This document shows, piece by piece, positions 32,239-41,134 of a stretch of DNA of 64,000 nucleotides. The position numbers and the translations under genes were made by a program. The DNA lies in contig NZ_CP013141.1 of assembly GCF_001442535.1 (NCBI RefSeq), positions 3,886,979-3,950,978 of the forward strand. Reading direction: 5' to 3'. Each line of letters opens with the position of its first letter. The stretch's first letter is position 1. The notes beneath the pieces were generated by a model. The model worked only from the letters and a program-made list of their open reading frames with translations, did not search any database and was not told the DNA's origin. This stretch comes from Lysobacter antibioticus (GTDB lineage Bacteria; Pseudomonadota; Gammaproteobacteria; Xanthomonadales; Xanthomonadaceae).

Positions 32239-34017
32239 TCAGAACGTGATGCTCCAGGTATCGATGCGGCCGACGTCGACCGCCGCGGCATCGACCGCGC
32301 GCAGCTTCCAGGTGCCGTTGAGCGCTTCGCTCGACAGATTCACGGTGAACGTGCCGCTGACGTTGTCGGCGCTGCCGCCGCTGCGGTTGTGGATGTTGTA
32401 GACCGAACCGTCCGGCGCGATCAGGTCGACCTTCAGGTCGCCCTTGTACGGGTGGATGATGTTGACCGTCACCGAAGCGTTGCTCGGCGCGTTGCCGGTG
32501 CGGCCCGACACCGCGATGCTGCTCGACACGCCGGTCGTGTTGTTGTCCGGAATGTTGTAGTCGGTGCCGTTGCTGTAGGTCTGCGTGCCCGGGTTCGGGG
32601 TGCCGCCGAGCGCATCCAGCGCGGCCTTGGCGTTGACGATGCCCACGCCGATCGGCTGGTCCGGCGTCTGCGGGAAAGCGCGTGCGGTGTTCTTGAGCAG
32701 GGTCTCGATCTCGGCCGGGGTCTTCGGCGTCGTCGCCTTGGCCTGCAGCAGCGCGACCACGCCGGCGACGTGCGGCGTCGCCATCGAGGTGCCGCCGTAG
32801 GACGCATAGCTCTCCGCGCCCGGGGTGGTGGTGCCGGCGTTGAGCGTCGACAGGATGTTCGAACCCGGGGCGGCGATGTCGACCACCGCACCGTAGTTCG
32901 ACTTCTGCGTGCTGCTCCACACCGAACGCGCACCGGCGCTGTCGACCGCACCGACCGTGATCACGCCGGTGCAGTTGGCCGGACGCGCGTCGGCGGCATT
33001 GCCGTTGTTGTTGCCGGCAGCGACGACGACGGTGGTGCCGCGCGAAACGGCGCCGTTGATCGCGGCCTGGTAGGTCGAACCGCAAGCGCCGGAACCGCCG
33101 AGGCTCATGTTGATGACTTCGGCCGGGTTGGCGTTGGCCGGGATGCCCGACACGGTGCCGCCCGACGCCCAGGTGATGGCGTCGGCGATGTCGGCCAGGC
33201 TGCCGCCGCACTTGGCGAGCACGCGCACCGGTACGACCTTGGCGTTGTACGCGGTGCCGGCGACGCCCTTGGCGTTGTTGGTCACCGCGGCGACGGTGCC
33301 GGCGACGTGGGTGCCGTGCCAGCTCGAATTGCTGTTGTAGGTGCGGCCGCACTCGCCGGCGACGAACCAGTCGCCCTGATCGCTCGGATCGGAATCGCGA
33401 CCGTTGCCGTCGCGCGCGGCGGTGGCGTCGCTGACGAAGTCGTAGCCGGGCAGGATGTTGGCGTTGAGATCGGTGTGGCTGACGATGCCGGTGTCGATCA
33501 CGGCCACGACCACGCCGGTGCCGGTGCTGATGTCCCAGGCGGTGGTGGCGTTGATGCCGGCGTCGGCATCGGTGTAGCCCCACTGCTCGCCGAAGCGGGT
33601 GTCGTTCGGGGTGGCGGTCGGGTACATGCGCGCGTTCGGCTCGACGTATTCGACGTTCGGGTCGGCGGCGATCTGGCGCATCAGCGATTCGGCTTCGACG
33701 CGGTCGAGCTTGCGGCCGGCGCGGACCACGTCCGAACCGAGCGCGGTGCGGCGCAGGTGCTTGAGGCCCAGGGCCTTGCCCTTGCCGGCGAAACCGGTCG
33801 CGGCGCTGCTCAGCGAACGCTCGAGGGTGGCGGCATTGCTGCGCTGGGCGCTGCCGTCGCGGTATTTGACGATGAATTCGTCCTGGCTTTCATTGGCCAG
33901 GGCGGCGAGGTTGATGCGATCGGCGGCGAAAGCGGACATCGCGACGCAGGACAGCGCGGTCACGGTGGCGGCGGCGAGCGCGTGCTTGCGCATCGCGCGC
34001 ATGGAACGATCGGACAT
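32239..34017 (-). CDS. Secreted S8 subtilisin-like protease 2 with P domain
   Basis: 592 residues: signal peptide about 1-32, I9 propeptide about 47-130, S8 domain about 140-460, P domain about 480-592. Triad D175 (AVIDTGI), H234 (WHGTHVAGT), S411 (GGTSMATPHVAG), oxyanion N336. Closely related to subtilase 1 in the catalytic domain (tandem duplication), yet its P domain is the other variant (DNNTTGVSSS..., HPYKGDL, KLRAVDAA), shared with the metalloprotease. First gene of the island in the direction of transcription. Confidence 0.95.
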   Translation of the reverse strand: MSDRSMRAMRKHALAAATVTALSCVAMSAFAADRINLAALANESQDEFIVKYRDGSAQRSNAATLERSLSSAATGFAGKGKALGLKHLRRTALGSDVVRAGRKLDRVEAESLMRQIAADPNVEYVEPNARMYPTATPNDTRFGEQWGYTDADAGINATTAWDISTGTGVVVAVIDTGIVSHTDLNANILPGYDFVSDATAARDGNGRDSDPSDQGDWFVAGECGRTYNSNSSWHGTHVAGTVAAVTNNAKGVAGTAYNAKVVPVRVLAKCGGSLADIADAITWASGGTVSGIPANANPAEVINMSLGGSGACGSTYQAAINGAVSRGTTVVVAAGNNNGNAADARPANCTGVITVGAVDSAGARSVWSSTQKSNYGAVVDIAAPGSNILSTLNAGTTTPGAESYASYGGTSMATPHVAGVVALLQAKATTPKTPAEIETLLKNTARAFPQTPDQPIGVGIVNAKAALDALGGTPNPGTQTYSNGTDYNIPDNNTTGVSSSIAVSGRTGNAPSNASVTVNIIHPYKGDLKVDLIAPDGSVYNIHNRSGGSADNVSGTFTVNLSSEALNGTWKLRAVDAAAVDVGRIDTWSITF

Positions 34018-34054
34018 GGATGGAACCCCCAAAAACGAAGTGCCGAATGACGGC
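34018..34054 (-). promoter_or_regulatory. 5'-leader stem-loop plus G-tract (subtilase 2)
   Basis: GCCG-AATGA-CGGC (34042-34054) lies 25 bp before the ATG. On the minus strand it is followed by ACTTC and GGGGGTTCCATCC. Confidence 0.45.
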
Positions 34055-34156
34055 GTCAACGCGCGGTGGTCTGCCCGAACCCAATCCTTCGTTGTCCGCG
34101 ACAGCGTCCGCGCTGTTTGTGTACGGACTCGCTATGACCCGGTCCGCCTTATCACG

Positions 34157-34229
34157 CTAAGCGCTGGGCAAATGTGCCTTCAAGCCGGCACGGACCAATT
34201 AACAGGGCCCCGGACGTGTCTTCTGTCAC
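34157..34229 (-). promoter_or_regulatory. Protease promoter module (subtilase 2)
   Basis: CTAAG at 34157-34161 and GTGT-N6-TCACGCATT at 34216-34234, 55 bp apart. One mismatch to the CRP-family core. Confidence 0.5.
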
Positions 34230-34239
34230 GCATTCCGAC

Positions 34240-34454
34240 AGTGCGCAGGCGCATGCGGCCTCACGGCGGATAGCGTGAACGCGTCGCACCGGCGGCGGAG
34301 CAGCGCGATGAATGGCCTCGCCGAGTGACACGGCGAGGCACGACGACGGCGGCCCGGGCCGTGTCGGTTCAGCGTATTCAGGTGGCCAAGCGGCGGGTCG
34401 GCGGGGGCCGGACGAGGCGCGGTTCCAACGCCGGCGGCGGTGCCGCAGCGCCGC
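34240..34454. other. Intergenic gap, nothing recognised
   Basis: About 215 bp between the subtilase 2 promoter and the sufT stop codon. No terminator, repeat or ORF that I can support. Confidence 0.5.
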
Positions 34455-35006
34455 TCAGAGCATGCCGGTTTCGAGCCGGGCGGCCTCGGACATCATGTTG
34501 CGGTTCCACGGCGGGTCGAACACCAGCTCGACGTCGGCCTCGGCCACGGTCGGGATCATCTCGAGCTTCGCGCGCACGTCGTCGACCAGGATGTCGCCCA
34601 TGCCGCACGCCGGTGCGGTCAGGGTCATGCGGACCTCGACCATGCGCTGGCCGTCGTCGCGGTGCTTGACGGTCGCCTCGTAGACCAGGCCCAGCTCGAC
34701 CACGTTGATCGGGATCTCCGGGTCGAAACAGGTGCGCAGCTGCCGCCACACCAGTTGCTCGACGGCTTCGTCGTCGGCGCCCTCGGGCAATTCGAGCGGT
34801 TCCGGCGGCTTCTTGCCGATCGCGTCGGCGTCGCGGCCGGCGATGCGGAACAGGTTGCCTTCGACGAAAACGGTGTAACTGCCGCCGAGGGCCTGGGTGA
34901 TATAGCCGACGCTGCCCGCGGGCAAGGTGACCTGATCGCCCTGCGGCACAAGGACGACGGCGCAATCGCGCTCGAAACGGACGGGTTCGCTGCTGCGGGA
35001 ATACAT
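34455..35006 (-). CDS. sufT: Putative Fe-S cluster assembly protein SufT
   Basis: 183 residues. The N-terminal SufT-specific part (VPQGDQVTLPAGSVGYITQALGG) is followed by a DUF59/MIP18 domain with CFDPEIPINVVELGLVYE and the conserved Cys in LTAPACGMGD, ending VFDPPWNRNMMS. SufT aids maturation of [4Fe-4S] proteins under high demand. It stands alone here without other suf genes. Start at MYSRSSEPVRF; divergent from the next membrane protein gene. Confidence 0.93.
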   Translation of the reverse strand: MYSRSSEPVRFERDCAVVLVPQGDQVTLPAGSVGYITQALGGSYTVFVEGNLFRIAGRDADAIGKKPPEPLELPEGADDEAVEQLVWRQLRTCFDPEIPINVVELGLVYEATVKHRDDGQRMVEVRMTLTAPACGMGDILVDDVRAKLEMIPTVAEADVELVFDPPWNRNMMSEAARLETGML

Positions 35007-35107
35007 GGCGGAAAGATGGGGATGCCGTGCCGCAGCACAAGTCGCACCATTCTACCGGCCTGGGACCGCTATGCTGTAGGGCTTGCCCCGCCCACAGTGT
35101 TCCGCCC

Positions 35108-35560
35108 ATGACCGTCGCCCGCCCGACCGAACAGCGCAGCCCAGCCTCGGCCGATCGCCGCGAACGCCGCATCACCCCGTTCTCGTGGCTGCTGCTGTTG
35201 CTCGGCACCTTCGGTTTCGCGGCGTTCTGGGTGTTGTTTTCGGTCGCCTACGACCATCAATTCAGCTGGATGGCGGTGTTCGGGGCGCTCGATATCGCCT
35301 GGATGCTGCGCCTGGGCGGCTGGCGCCCGGGCCCGCGCCGGGCGGCGCTGGGCCTGGCGGCGACCGTGGTGATCGTGGTGGTGGCCAACTGGGGCATCGC
35401 TTCGTCCCAGGTCGGCGCCATGCTGGGACTCGACCCGCTCGAGGCGGCGACCAAGCTGGGGCCGCATTTCGCCTGGACCCTGATCCAGCTGGCCAACACC
35501 GGCACCGACCTGGCCTGGCTGGCGGCCGGGGCGGTGGCGGCGGTGGTGGCTTCGCGCTGA
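35108..35560 (+). CDS. Small membrane protein of unknown function
   Basis: 150 residues with about four hydrophobic helices: FSWLLLLLGTFGFAAFWVLF, FSWMAVFGALDIAWML, ALGLAATVVIVVVANWGIA and DLAWLAAGAVAAVVAS. A basic, Pro-rich N-terminus precedes them. No family recognised. Divergent from sufT and followed by repeat island 2. Confidence 0.72.
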   Translation: MTVARPTEQRSPASADRRERRITPFSWLLLLLGTFGFAAFWVLFSVAYDHQFSWMAVFGALDIAWMLRLGGWRPGPRRAALGLAATVVIVVVANWGIASSQVGAMLGLDPLEAATKLGPHFAWTLIQLANTGTDLAWLAAGAVAAVVASR

Positions 35561-35858
35561 GCTTCGGCTTGCCTGAAGGCAGGTGGCGAATTCTCCACTG
35601 TAGAAGCGGCGTGAGCCGCGACCTCGGGACGCGCAGCGATTGCATCGCCGTGGCCACCCATCGAAGCCGAGTGCTGTCGCAGGGGTAGGAGCGGCGCAAG
35701 CCGCGACCACGGGACGCGCAGCAGTTGCATCGCTGTGGTTATCCATCGAAGCCGCGTGCTTTCGCGAAGGGTAGGAGCGGCGTCCTACTGGATTTCCTTC
35801 GGTCACAAGCCGCGACCGCGCTGTCATGGCCTTGCGGCGCAACGCTCAAGCAAGACCG

Positions 35859-35887
35859 AGATCTAGATCTAGATCTAGATCTAGATC
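35859..35887. repeat. Hexanucleotide array (AGATCT)n
   Basis: About 4.8 copies of a self-complementary 6 bp unit just before an L half-element. Confidence 0.9.
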
Positions 35888-35896
35888 AAACGCTAA

Positions 35897-36136
35897 AAGC
35901 TTCCGCCACTAAAGCGGCGGGTTACTTTCTTTTGTCATAAGCAACAAAAGTCCGTCTGGATTCCCTTCGGTCAAAGGTAACCAAAGCAAAATGCTTCTTT
36001 TTGAATCACGAGCCCGCACGAGCGATGCCGACGCGGGGATCTACATACGGGACATCCTTGTCCCGATGAAAAACGGCGCGCATCCCTGCGCGCCGCCCTC
36101 CGGTTCTTCAATTGCCTTCGCTAGTGCCAGGCGACG
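35897..36136 (+). repeat. L half-element (copy 1, with 24 bp nested insert)
   Basis: Starts AAGCTTCCGCCACTAAAGCG, then the TTACTTTCTTTTG arm, the nested insert (35950-35973, GTCCGTCTGGATT core), a stem CATACGGGAC/GTCCCGATG, a stem GGCGCGC/GCGCGCC and CCTCCGG-TTCTTC. A CAACGG hexamer tract follows. Confidence 0.85.
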
Positions 36137-36173
36137 CACAGCAACGGCAACGGCAACGGCAACAACAACTAGG

Positions 36174-36232
36174 CCGTTGCCATTGCCATTGCCATTGCCA
36201 TTGCCATTGCCATTGCCATTGCCATTGCCATG
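36174..36232. repeat. Hexanucleotide array (CATTGC)n
   Basis: About nine copies of a 6 bp unit between an L half and an inverted R half. Confidence 0.93.
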
Positions 36233-36236
36233 ATGA

Positions 36237-36458
36237 GCTTGGCGCAGCATCGGGCTCGCGAGAACACCTGGAGACCCGGAGGGCGGCGCACAGGACGTGC
36301 GCCGTTTTTCGATAGGACAAGGATGTCCTATCGAAAAATCCCGGCGCGGGCATCGCACTCGTGGCCTGTGCCCTTGCAAGGAGAGCCCTTTTCTTTGGTT
36401 ACCTTTCTTTTGGGCTTAGCAAAAGAAAGTAACCCGGCCGCGTTAGCGGACGGAAGCT
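36237..36458 (-). repeat. R half-element (copy 2)
   Basis: Same layout as copy 1 but with paired changes: stem GATAGGAC (36311-36318)/GTCCTATC (36325-36332) and stem CGGCGCAC (36284-36291)/GTGCGCCG (36297-36304). Both keep base pairing. Confidence 0.85.
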
Positions 36459-36502
36459 CTGCACTTGCTTGATGCTTCTCAAAGACCAAGATCAAACGCC
36501 TA

Positions 36503-36729
36503 AAGCTTCCGCCACTAAAGCGGCGGGTAACTTTCTTTTGTCTAAAGCAACAAAAGAAAGTCACCAAAGAAAAATGCTTTTGTTTTGAATCACAGGCCCG
36601 CACGAGCGATGCATACGCGGGGATTTTTCATACGGGACATCCCTGTCCCGATGAAAAACGGCGCGCATCCCTGCGCGCCGCCCTCCGGGTCTTCAACTGC
36701 CTTCGCGAGTGCGAGGCGACGCACAGCAA
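36503..36729 (+). repeat. L half-element (copy 2)
   Basis: Uninterrupted L copy with the TTACTTTC/GAAAG arm pair, the CATACGGGAC/GTCCCGATG stem and the GGCGCGC/GCGCGCC stem. Confidence 0.85.
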
Positions 36730-36790
36730 CGGCCAGGGCCAGGGCCAGGACCAGGACCAGGACAATGGCAATGGCAATGGCAATGGCAAA
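36730..36790. repeat. Mixed hexanucleotide arrays
   Basis: Successive GGGCCA-, GGACCA- and AATGGC-type units, about ten in all, right after L copy 2. The change from one unit to the next by single steps suggests mutation followed by slippage. Confidence 0.85.
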
Positions 36791-36846
36791 AAGATGCACA
36801 AGCGACGGCGGAGACAACCGCATCGCCGAGCCAGGCAACCACTCCC

Positions 36847-38298
36847 CTACCCCACACTCCCCCAATCCATCTCGCCCAAACACACCGCGAATACCCGCGC
36901 CGCTTCCTCGATCTCCGCCACCGACATCGCGCCGAAACCCAGCAACAGGCCGGCGCGGGCGGGCGGCTCGAAGTAGTACGGCAAGATCGAGTACAAACCG
37001 AGGCCTCGGCTCTGGGCGAAGGCGATGAAGGCCTCGCCCTGGGCGACGTTGCGGTCGCGCAGCCAGACCACCAGGTGCATGCCGGCATGGGAGTCGTCGA
37101 TGTCGACGGCATCGCCGGCCAGGCGGCGCAGGGATCCCAGCAAGGCGTCGCGGCGTTGTTTCAGGGTCTTCGCGGTGCGGCGCAGGTGACGTTCGAAGCC
37201 GCCATCGGCGAGGAAGTGCGCGAGCGCGGCCTGTTCGATCGCCGGGGAACCGAAATCGTCGACCCACTTGGCGCTGATCAGGTCGTCGCGCAGACCCGGC
37301 GGGGCGACGATGTAGCCCAGGCGCAACGAAGGAAACAGCACTTTCGAGAAGGTGCCGGTGTAGATCACCCGACGGCTGTCGTCGAGGCCGCACAAGGCCG
37401 CATGCGGCTGGGCGTCGTAACGGAACTCGCCGTCGTAGTCGTCTTCGAAGATCCAGCAATCGTGGCGGCAGGCGTAGTCGAGCAAGGCGCGACGGCGCGC
37501 CAGCGACATCAGGGCGCCGGTGGGGAACTGGTGCGAAGGCGTCACGCAGATCAGCCGCGGCGGCCGTTCCGGCAGGAGATCGGTGCACAGGCCCTCGCCG
37601 TCCACCGGCACCGGCAGCAGGCGTGCGCCGTGGATCTGCAGGGCTTCGCGCACGGCGAAGTACTGCGGCTCTTCGATCACCACCTCGTCGCCTTCGTCTA
37701 GCACCACGCGCGCGGTCAGGCTGACCGCTTGCTGGGTGCCGGTGACGATCACGATGTCCTCAGGCCGTGCATGCACGCCGCGGCGCAGGGACAGGTATTC
37801 GCAGACCGCCACGCGCAAGGCCGGCAGGCCCTGTGCGGTCGGGTAATGGGGCTGGGTATAGACCGCCGCATGCGACAGCGCCCGCGCCCAGGCCGAGGTC
37901 AGCAGCGGATTGGTGAACGGCACGCCGTACTGGAAGCTGTGCAAGGCACCGGGCACGCGCCGGCCCGGCATGTGGGCGTGGTCGTGATAACGGCGCAGGC
38001 GCCGGGCATAGGCGCTTTGCGGCGCCACCCGCTGCGGCGGCTCGGAACGCGGCTGCACCGGCGCGCCGGGCATGGCGACATAGCTGCCGGAGCCGACCCG
38101 CGCTTGCATGAAGCCTTCGGCGCGCAATTGCTCGTAGGCGGCCAGCACGGTGTTGCGCGACACCCCCAACTGCTGGGCCAGCAGCCGGGTCGGTGGAAAA
38201 CGCAGCCCGGACGGCAGCCGCCCGGTCATCACCGCGTCCTTGAGCGACCGAACCAATTGCCCGTGCAACGGTCCTCGGCCATCGAGCGGCAGGTACAT
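36847..38298 (-). CDS. MocR/PdxR-type GntR regulator with aminotransferase domain
   Basis: 483 residues. N-terminal GntR winged helix (LVRSLKDAVMTGRLPSGLRFPPTRLLAQQLGVSRNTVLAAYEQLR), then a fold-type I aminotransferase domain with the PLP-binding Lys in TGTFSKVLFPSLRLGYI and FEDDYDGEFRYD. Such proteins sense PLP or an amino-acid adduct; PdxR controls pyridoxine synthesis. The target here is not visible. The ATG at 38298 is used because GGAG lies seven bases upstream; an in-frame TTG at 38355 would extend it. Confidence 0.92.
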   Translation of the reverse strand: MYLPLDGRGPLHGQLVRSLKDAVMTGRLPSGLRFPPTRLLAQQLGVSRNTVLAAYEQLRAEGFMQARVGSGSYVAMPGAPVQPRSEPPQRVAPQSAYARRLRRYHDHAHMPGRRVPGALHSFQYGVPFTNPLLTSAWARALSHAAVYTQPHYPTAQGLPALRVAVCEYLSLRRGVHARPEDIVIVTGTQQAVSLTARVVLDEGDEVVIEEPQYFAVREALQIHGARLLPVPVDGEGLCTDLLPERPPRLICVTPSHQFPTGALMSLARRRALLDYACRHDCWIFEDDYDGEFRYDAQPHAALCGLDDSRRVIYTGTFSKVLFPSLRLGYIVAPPGLRDDLISAKWVDDFGSPAIEQAALAHFLADGGFERHLRRTAKTLKQRRDALLGSLRRLAGDAVDIDDSHAGMHLVVWLRDRNVAQGEAFIAFAQSRGLGLYSILPYYFEPPARAGLLLGFGAMSVAEIEEAARVFAVCLGEMDWGSVG

Positions 38299-38581
38299 TC
38301 GCGGCTCCGGATTGGCCCCCTCGGGCCGCCTGTGCCATCGATATTGCCAAGCCAATGGGCGAGTTGCGAGGGCCGATCAGCGACTTGGTCCAAGTCGGCA
38401 CATGCGCATGACAAGCGGGGCGCAACGTGTTTCGTGACCGCTGTCGCGCTCACAAGCGGCCGAGGCCGATTGGCTCCCTCGAGGCCGGGATTATTGGCCC
38501 TCCAGATGACGGCCCAGGATGGCTAGCTTAGGAGCCAACGAACGTGGCGCCTGCCCGCCACGCCTCCCGGACGAGGGTCGC

Positions 38582-39481
38582 ATGAACTTGCAACATCACC
38601 GGATTCATTTCGCCGAGCATCTCGATCTTTCGCAGTCGGCCGCACGGCCGACCCTGCACCTGGTCCGGGCCTCCGGACGCGCCGTCCAGCTCGACCTGCC
38701 GGCCGGCTGGCTGTCGCTGTGGCTGCCGCTGCGCGGACCGCTGCGCCTGGAAGCCGCCGACAGCATGTGGGAGCTGGAGCCCGGCCACCTGCAGATCTGG
38801 CGCGACGGCCGTCTGCGCACCAGCGCGCGCCTGCCGTGCTGGTGGCTGTGCCTGTGCGGCCCGGACACCGCCTGGCGCGGCTATCTGCAGACCAGCGCCG
38901 ACAATACCAGCGAGGAACTGTTCCCCTGGGAAGGCCCGGCGCCGCGCGATGCGCAACGGTTGATGGTGCGACTGGCGCGGCTGGCCGCTCAACCGACCGC
39001 ACTGGGCGCGCTGGGCGACAACGGCGACGCCCTGTTGCGGACTCTGTGCGCCTTGTTGATCGATCAGCAACGCGATCTGCAGACACGGTTGCCGCGTTGC
39101 AGCGGCCGCACCCAGCGTCGACGCCAGCAGACCTTGCTGAGACTGTTGCGCGTGCAGCATTTGATTCGCCGCCATCCGGAGATCCGCCTCGACCTCAACC
39201 GGCTTGCGCGCAGCGCCAACTACTCGCCCTGCCACTTGATCCGGATCTACCGCGAGGTGTTCGACGAGACGCCGACCGAATTCGCCTCGCGCCTGCGTTC
39301 GGATCGCGCCTGGCGCATGGTCCGCGAAACCCGCATGCCGGTGTGCGAGATCACCGAGGCCCTGGGTTTCGAGAGCCAGAGCGCGTTCTGCCGCGCGTTC
39401 AAGAATTCGTTCGGCCTCACCGCAACTCAGGCACGGCGCCTCGACCGGCAGCTCGTGCGCGCGGCCACCTGCGCCGCCTGA
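38582..39481 (+). CDS. AraC-family transcriptional regulator
   Basis: 299 residues. The N-terminal cupin-like sensing part (RAVQLDLPAGWLSLWLPLRGPLRLEAAD, GHLQIWRDG) is followed by two C-terminal HTH motifs: LDLNRLARSANYSPCHLIRIYREVF and VCEITEALGFESQSAFCRAFKNSFGLT. The gene is divergent from the MocR regulator and 107 bp upstream of the membrane protein/P460 pair, which it may control. The effector is unknown. ATG 38582 chosen over 38519, which adds an uncharacteristic stretch. Confidence 0.9.
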   Translation: MNLQHHRIHFAEHLDLSQSAARPTLHLVRASGRAVQLDLPAGWLSLWLPLRGPLRLEAADSMWELEPGHLQIWRDGRLRTSARLPCWWLCLCGPDTAWRGYLQTSADNTSEELFPWEGPAPRDAQRLMVRLARLAAQPTALGALGDNGDALLRTLCALLIDQQRDLQTRLPRCSGRTQRRRQQTLLRLLRVQHLIRRHPEIRLDLNRLARSANYSPCHLIRIYREVFDETPTEFASRLRSDRAWRMVRETRMPVCEITEALGFESQSAFCRAFKNSFGLTATQARRLDRQLVRAATCAA

Positions 39482-39588
39482 AACGCGCCACGCGGCGCAG
39501 CGGCTTCGATGTTGCACCGCACCTCTCGCTACGCTTCACCGCACCGCTTCGCTGCACTTCCTCGCGGCTCTTCTCCAGGACCTCTGCA

Positions 39589-40095
39589 ATGACCTATGCC
39601 AACCGCAGTGCGCGATCGCTGCCGCTATGGACCGTGATCGGCGGCCTGATCGCAGCGACGCTCGATATCGCCTACGCCATCAGCTATTGGGGCATCACCG
39701 CCGGCGTGCCGGCGCAACGCATCCTGCACAGCGTTGCGTCCGGCCTGATCGGGCGCGAAGCGGCGCTGGCCGGCGGCGCTTCGACCGCCGCGCTCGGGCT
39801 CGCCCTGCACTATCTGATCGCCCTGATCATGGCCGCGGTCTACGCCTATGCGGCGACCAAGTTGACCTGGATGCTGCGGCGGCCGTGGTTGTCGGCGACC
39901 CTTTACGGCCTGTGGCTGTTCGTGGCGATGAATTTCATCGTCGTGCCGCTGTCGCGCGCCGGTGGCGGCGGCATTCCGAAGGACGTGCTGTGGATCGTGC
40001 TGAGCATCCTGGTGCACGTCTGCTTCGTGGCCTGGCCGATCGCCTGGTGCGTGGGCCATGCCTTGCGACCCGGCGGCACCGCACGTGGCCGCTGA
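39589..40095 (+). CDS. Four-helix membrane protein of unknown function
   Basis: 168 residues with helices WTVIGGLIAATLDIAYAISYW, ALGLALHYLIALIMAAVYAYAA, ATLYGLWLFVAMNFIVVPL and VLWIVLSILVHVCFVAWPIAW. Related proteins are common in proteobacteria without a known role. Its 3' end overlaps the next gene, so the two are co-transcribed. Confidence 0.8.
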   Translation: MTYANRSARSLPLWTVIGGLIAATLDIAYAISYWGITAGVPAQRILHSVASGLIGREAALAGGASTAALGLALHYLIALIMAAVYAYAATKLTWMLRRPWLSATLYGLWLFVAMNFIVVPLSRAGGGGIPKDVLWIVLSILVHVCFVAWPIAWCVGHALRPGGTARGR

Positions 40096-40690
40096 AGCCT
40101 GGCGTCCGAACCTCGCGGCACTCTCGATCGCCGCCGTCGCGTTGGTCGTGGCGAGCGGCGTGCTGGCCGCCGGCGGATTCGCCGAGACCGGCCCGCGCAA
40201 TGCCGCCAAAGCCGCGACGGCGACAGCGGCTTCCGACACGCAGACGCTGCTCTTTCCGGTGGGCTACTCGCGCTGGACCCACATCAAGAGCGGCCTGATC
40301 AACCCCGGCCATGCCGCCTACGCACGTTTCGGCGGGCTGCACCACATCTACGCCAACGCTACTGCGCTCGAGGGCTACCGCAGTGGGCGTTTTCCCGATG
40401 GTTCGGTGCTGGTCTACGACTTGTTCGAGGCCACCGACAAAGGCGATGCCACCATCGACCAGGGACCGCGCCGGCACATCGACGTGATGGTCAAGGACGA
40501 CACGCGCTTCGCCGCAACCGGCGGCTGGGGCTACGCCGAATTCGCCGCCGGCGAGCGTCAAGACCGACTGCGCCCAGTCCAACGCGACGGCTGCGCCGCC
40601 TGCCATGCCAGCCAGAAGCAGAACGACCAGGTGTTCAGCCGCTGGCGCGAGGATTCGGGGCTGGAGCCTGCGCCGGCGCAGCAAGACTGA
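40058..40690 (+). CDS. Cytochrome P460-family protein
   Basis: About 210 residues. Export or anchor segment (NLAALSIAAVALVVASGVLAAGG), then a P460 domain: YSRWTHIKSG, GGLHHIYANATALEGYRSG, FPDGSVLVYDLFEA, RHIDVMVKDDTRFAATGGWGYAEF, and a c-type haem site CAACH near the C-terminus. The family includes hydroxylamine-oxidising cytochrome P460 and cytochrome c'-beta; many members have unknown substrates. It overlaps the membrane protein upstream. The start could also be GTG at 40085. Confidence 0.83.
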   Translation: MPCDPAAPHVAAEAWRPNLAALSIAAVALVVASGVLAAGGFAETGPRNAAKAATATAASDTQTLLFPVGYSRWTHIKSGLINPGHAAYARFGGLHHIYANATALEGYRSGRFPDGSVLVYDLFEATDKGDATIDQGPRRHIDVMVKDDTRFAATGGWGYAEFAAGERQDRLRPVQRDGCAACHASQKQNDQVFSRWREDSGLEPAPAQQD

Positions 40691-40855
40691 CAGAGGTGCC
40701 CTGGATTCGCTGCGCACATCGAAACCGGCTGCCGCGCAGTTCAACCCTGTGCTGCCTGCCACCCTCCGTTGGCGCTAAAGAAAGTAACCCACCATTTTAG
40801 TGGCGGAAGCTTTTGGCGTTTGATCTTGCTTCTCTAGAAGCTTCAGGCAAGAGCA

Positions 40856-41091
40856 AAGCTTCCGTCCGCTGACGCGGCCGGGTTACTTTCTTTTGCTGGC
40901 CCAAAAGTCCGTCTGGATTCCCTTCGGTCAAAGCTAACCAAAGAAAAGGCCTTCCTTGACGAAGCCCCCCTGCGAGCACGCAGCTGGCGCCGGGATTTTC
41001 CGATAAGACGTCCCTGTCTTATCGGAAAACGGCACACGTCCTGTGCGCCGCCCTCCGGGTCTCCAGGCATTCTCGCGAGTTCGTCGCTGCG
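40856..41091 (+). repeat. R half-element (copy 3, with nested insert)
   Basis: Stem GATAAGAC/GTCTTATC present. The second stem reads CGGCACAC/GTGTGCGCCG-like with one unpaired change. The 24 bp insert (40907-40930) sits in the TTTTG arm, exactly where it sits in L copy 1. Confidence 0.85.
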
Positions 41092-41104
41092 CCAAGCTCT
41101 TCAC

Positions 41105-41134
41105 GGCAACAGCAACAGCAACAGCAACAGCAAC
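41105..41134. repeat. Hexanucleotide array (CAACAG)n
   Basis: Five copies next to the R half-element. Confidence 0.9.

Larger units (their letters stand above)
35561..36846. other. Repeat island 2 (no gene)
   Basis: 1.3 kb without a credible gene. In order: three GTAG-REP copies (35600, 35684, 35771; the last carries the 24 bp insert at 35783-35805), an AGATCT array, an L half, hexamer arrays, an R half in inverse orientation, a second L half, and a mixed hexamer array. Confidence 0.85.
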
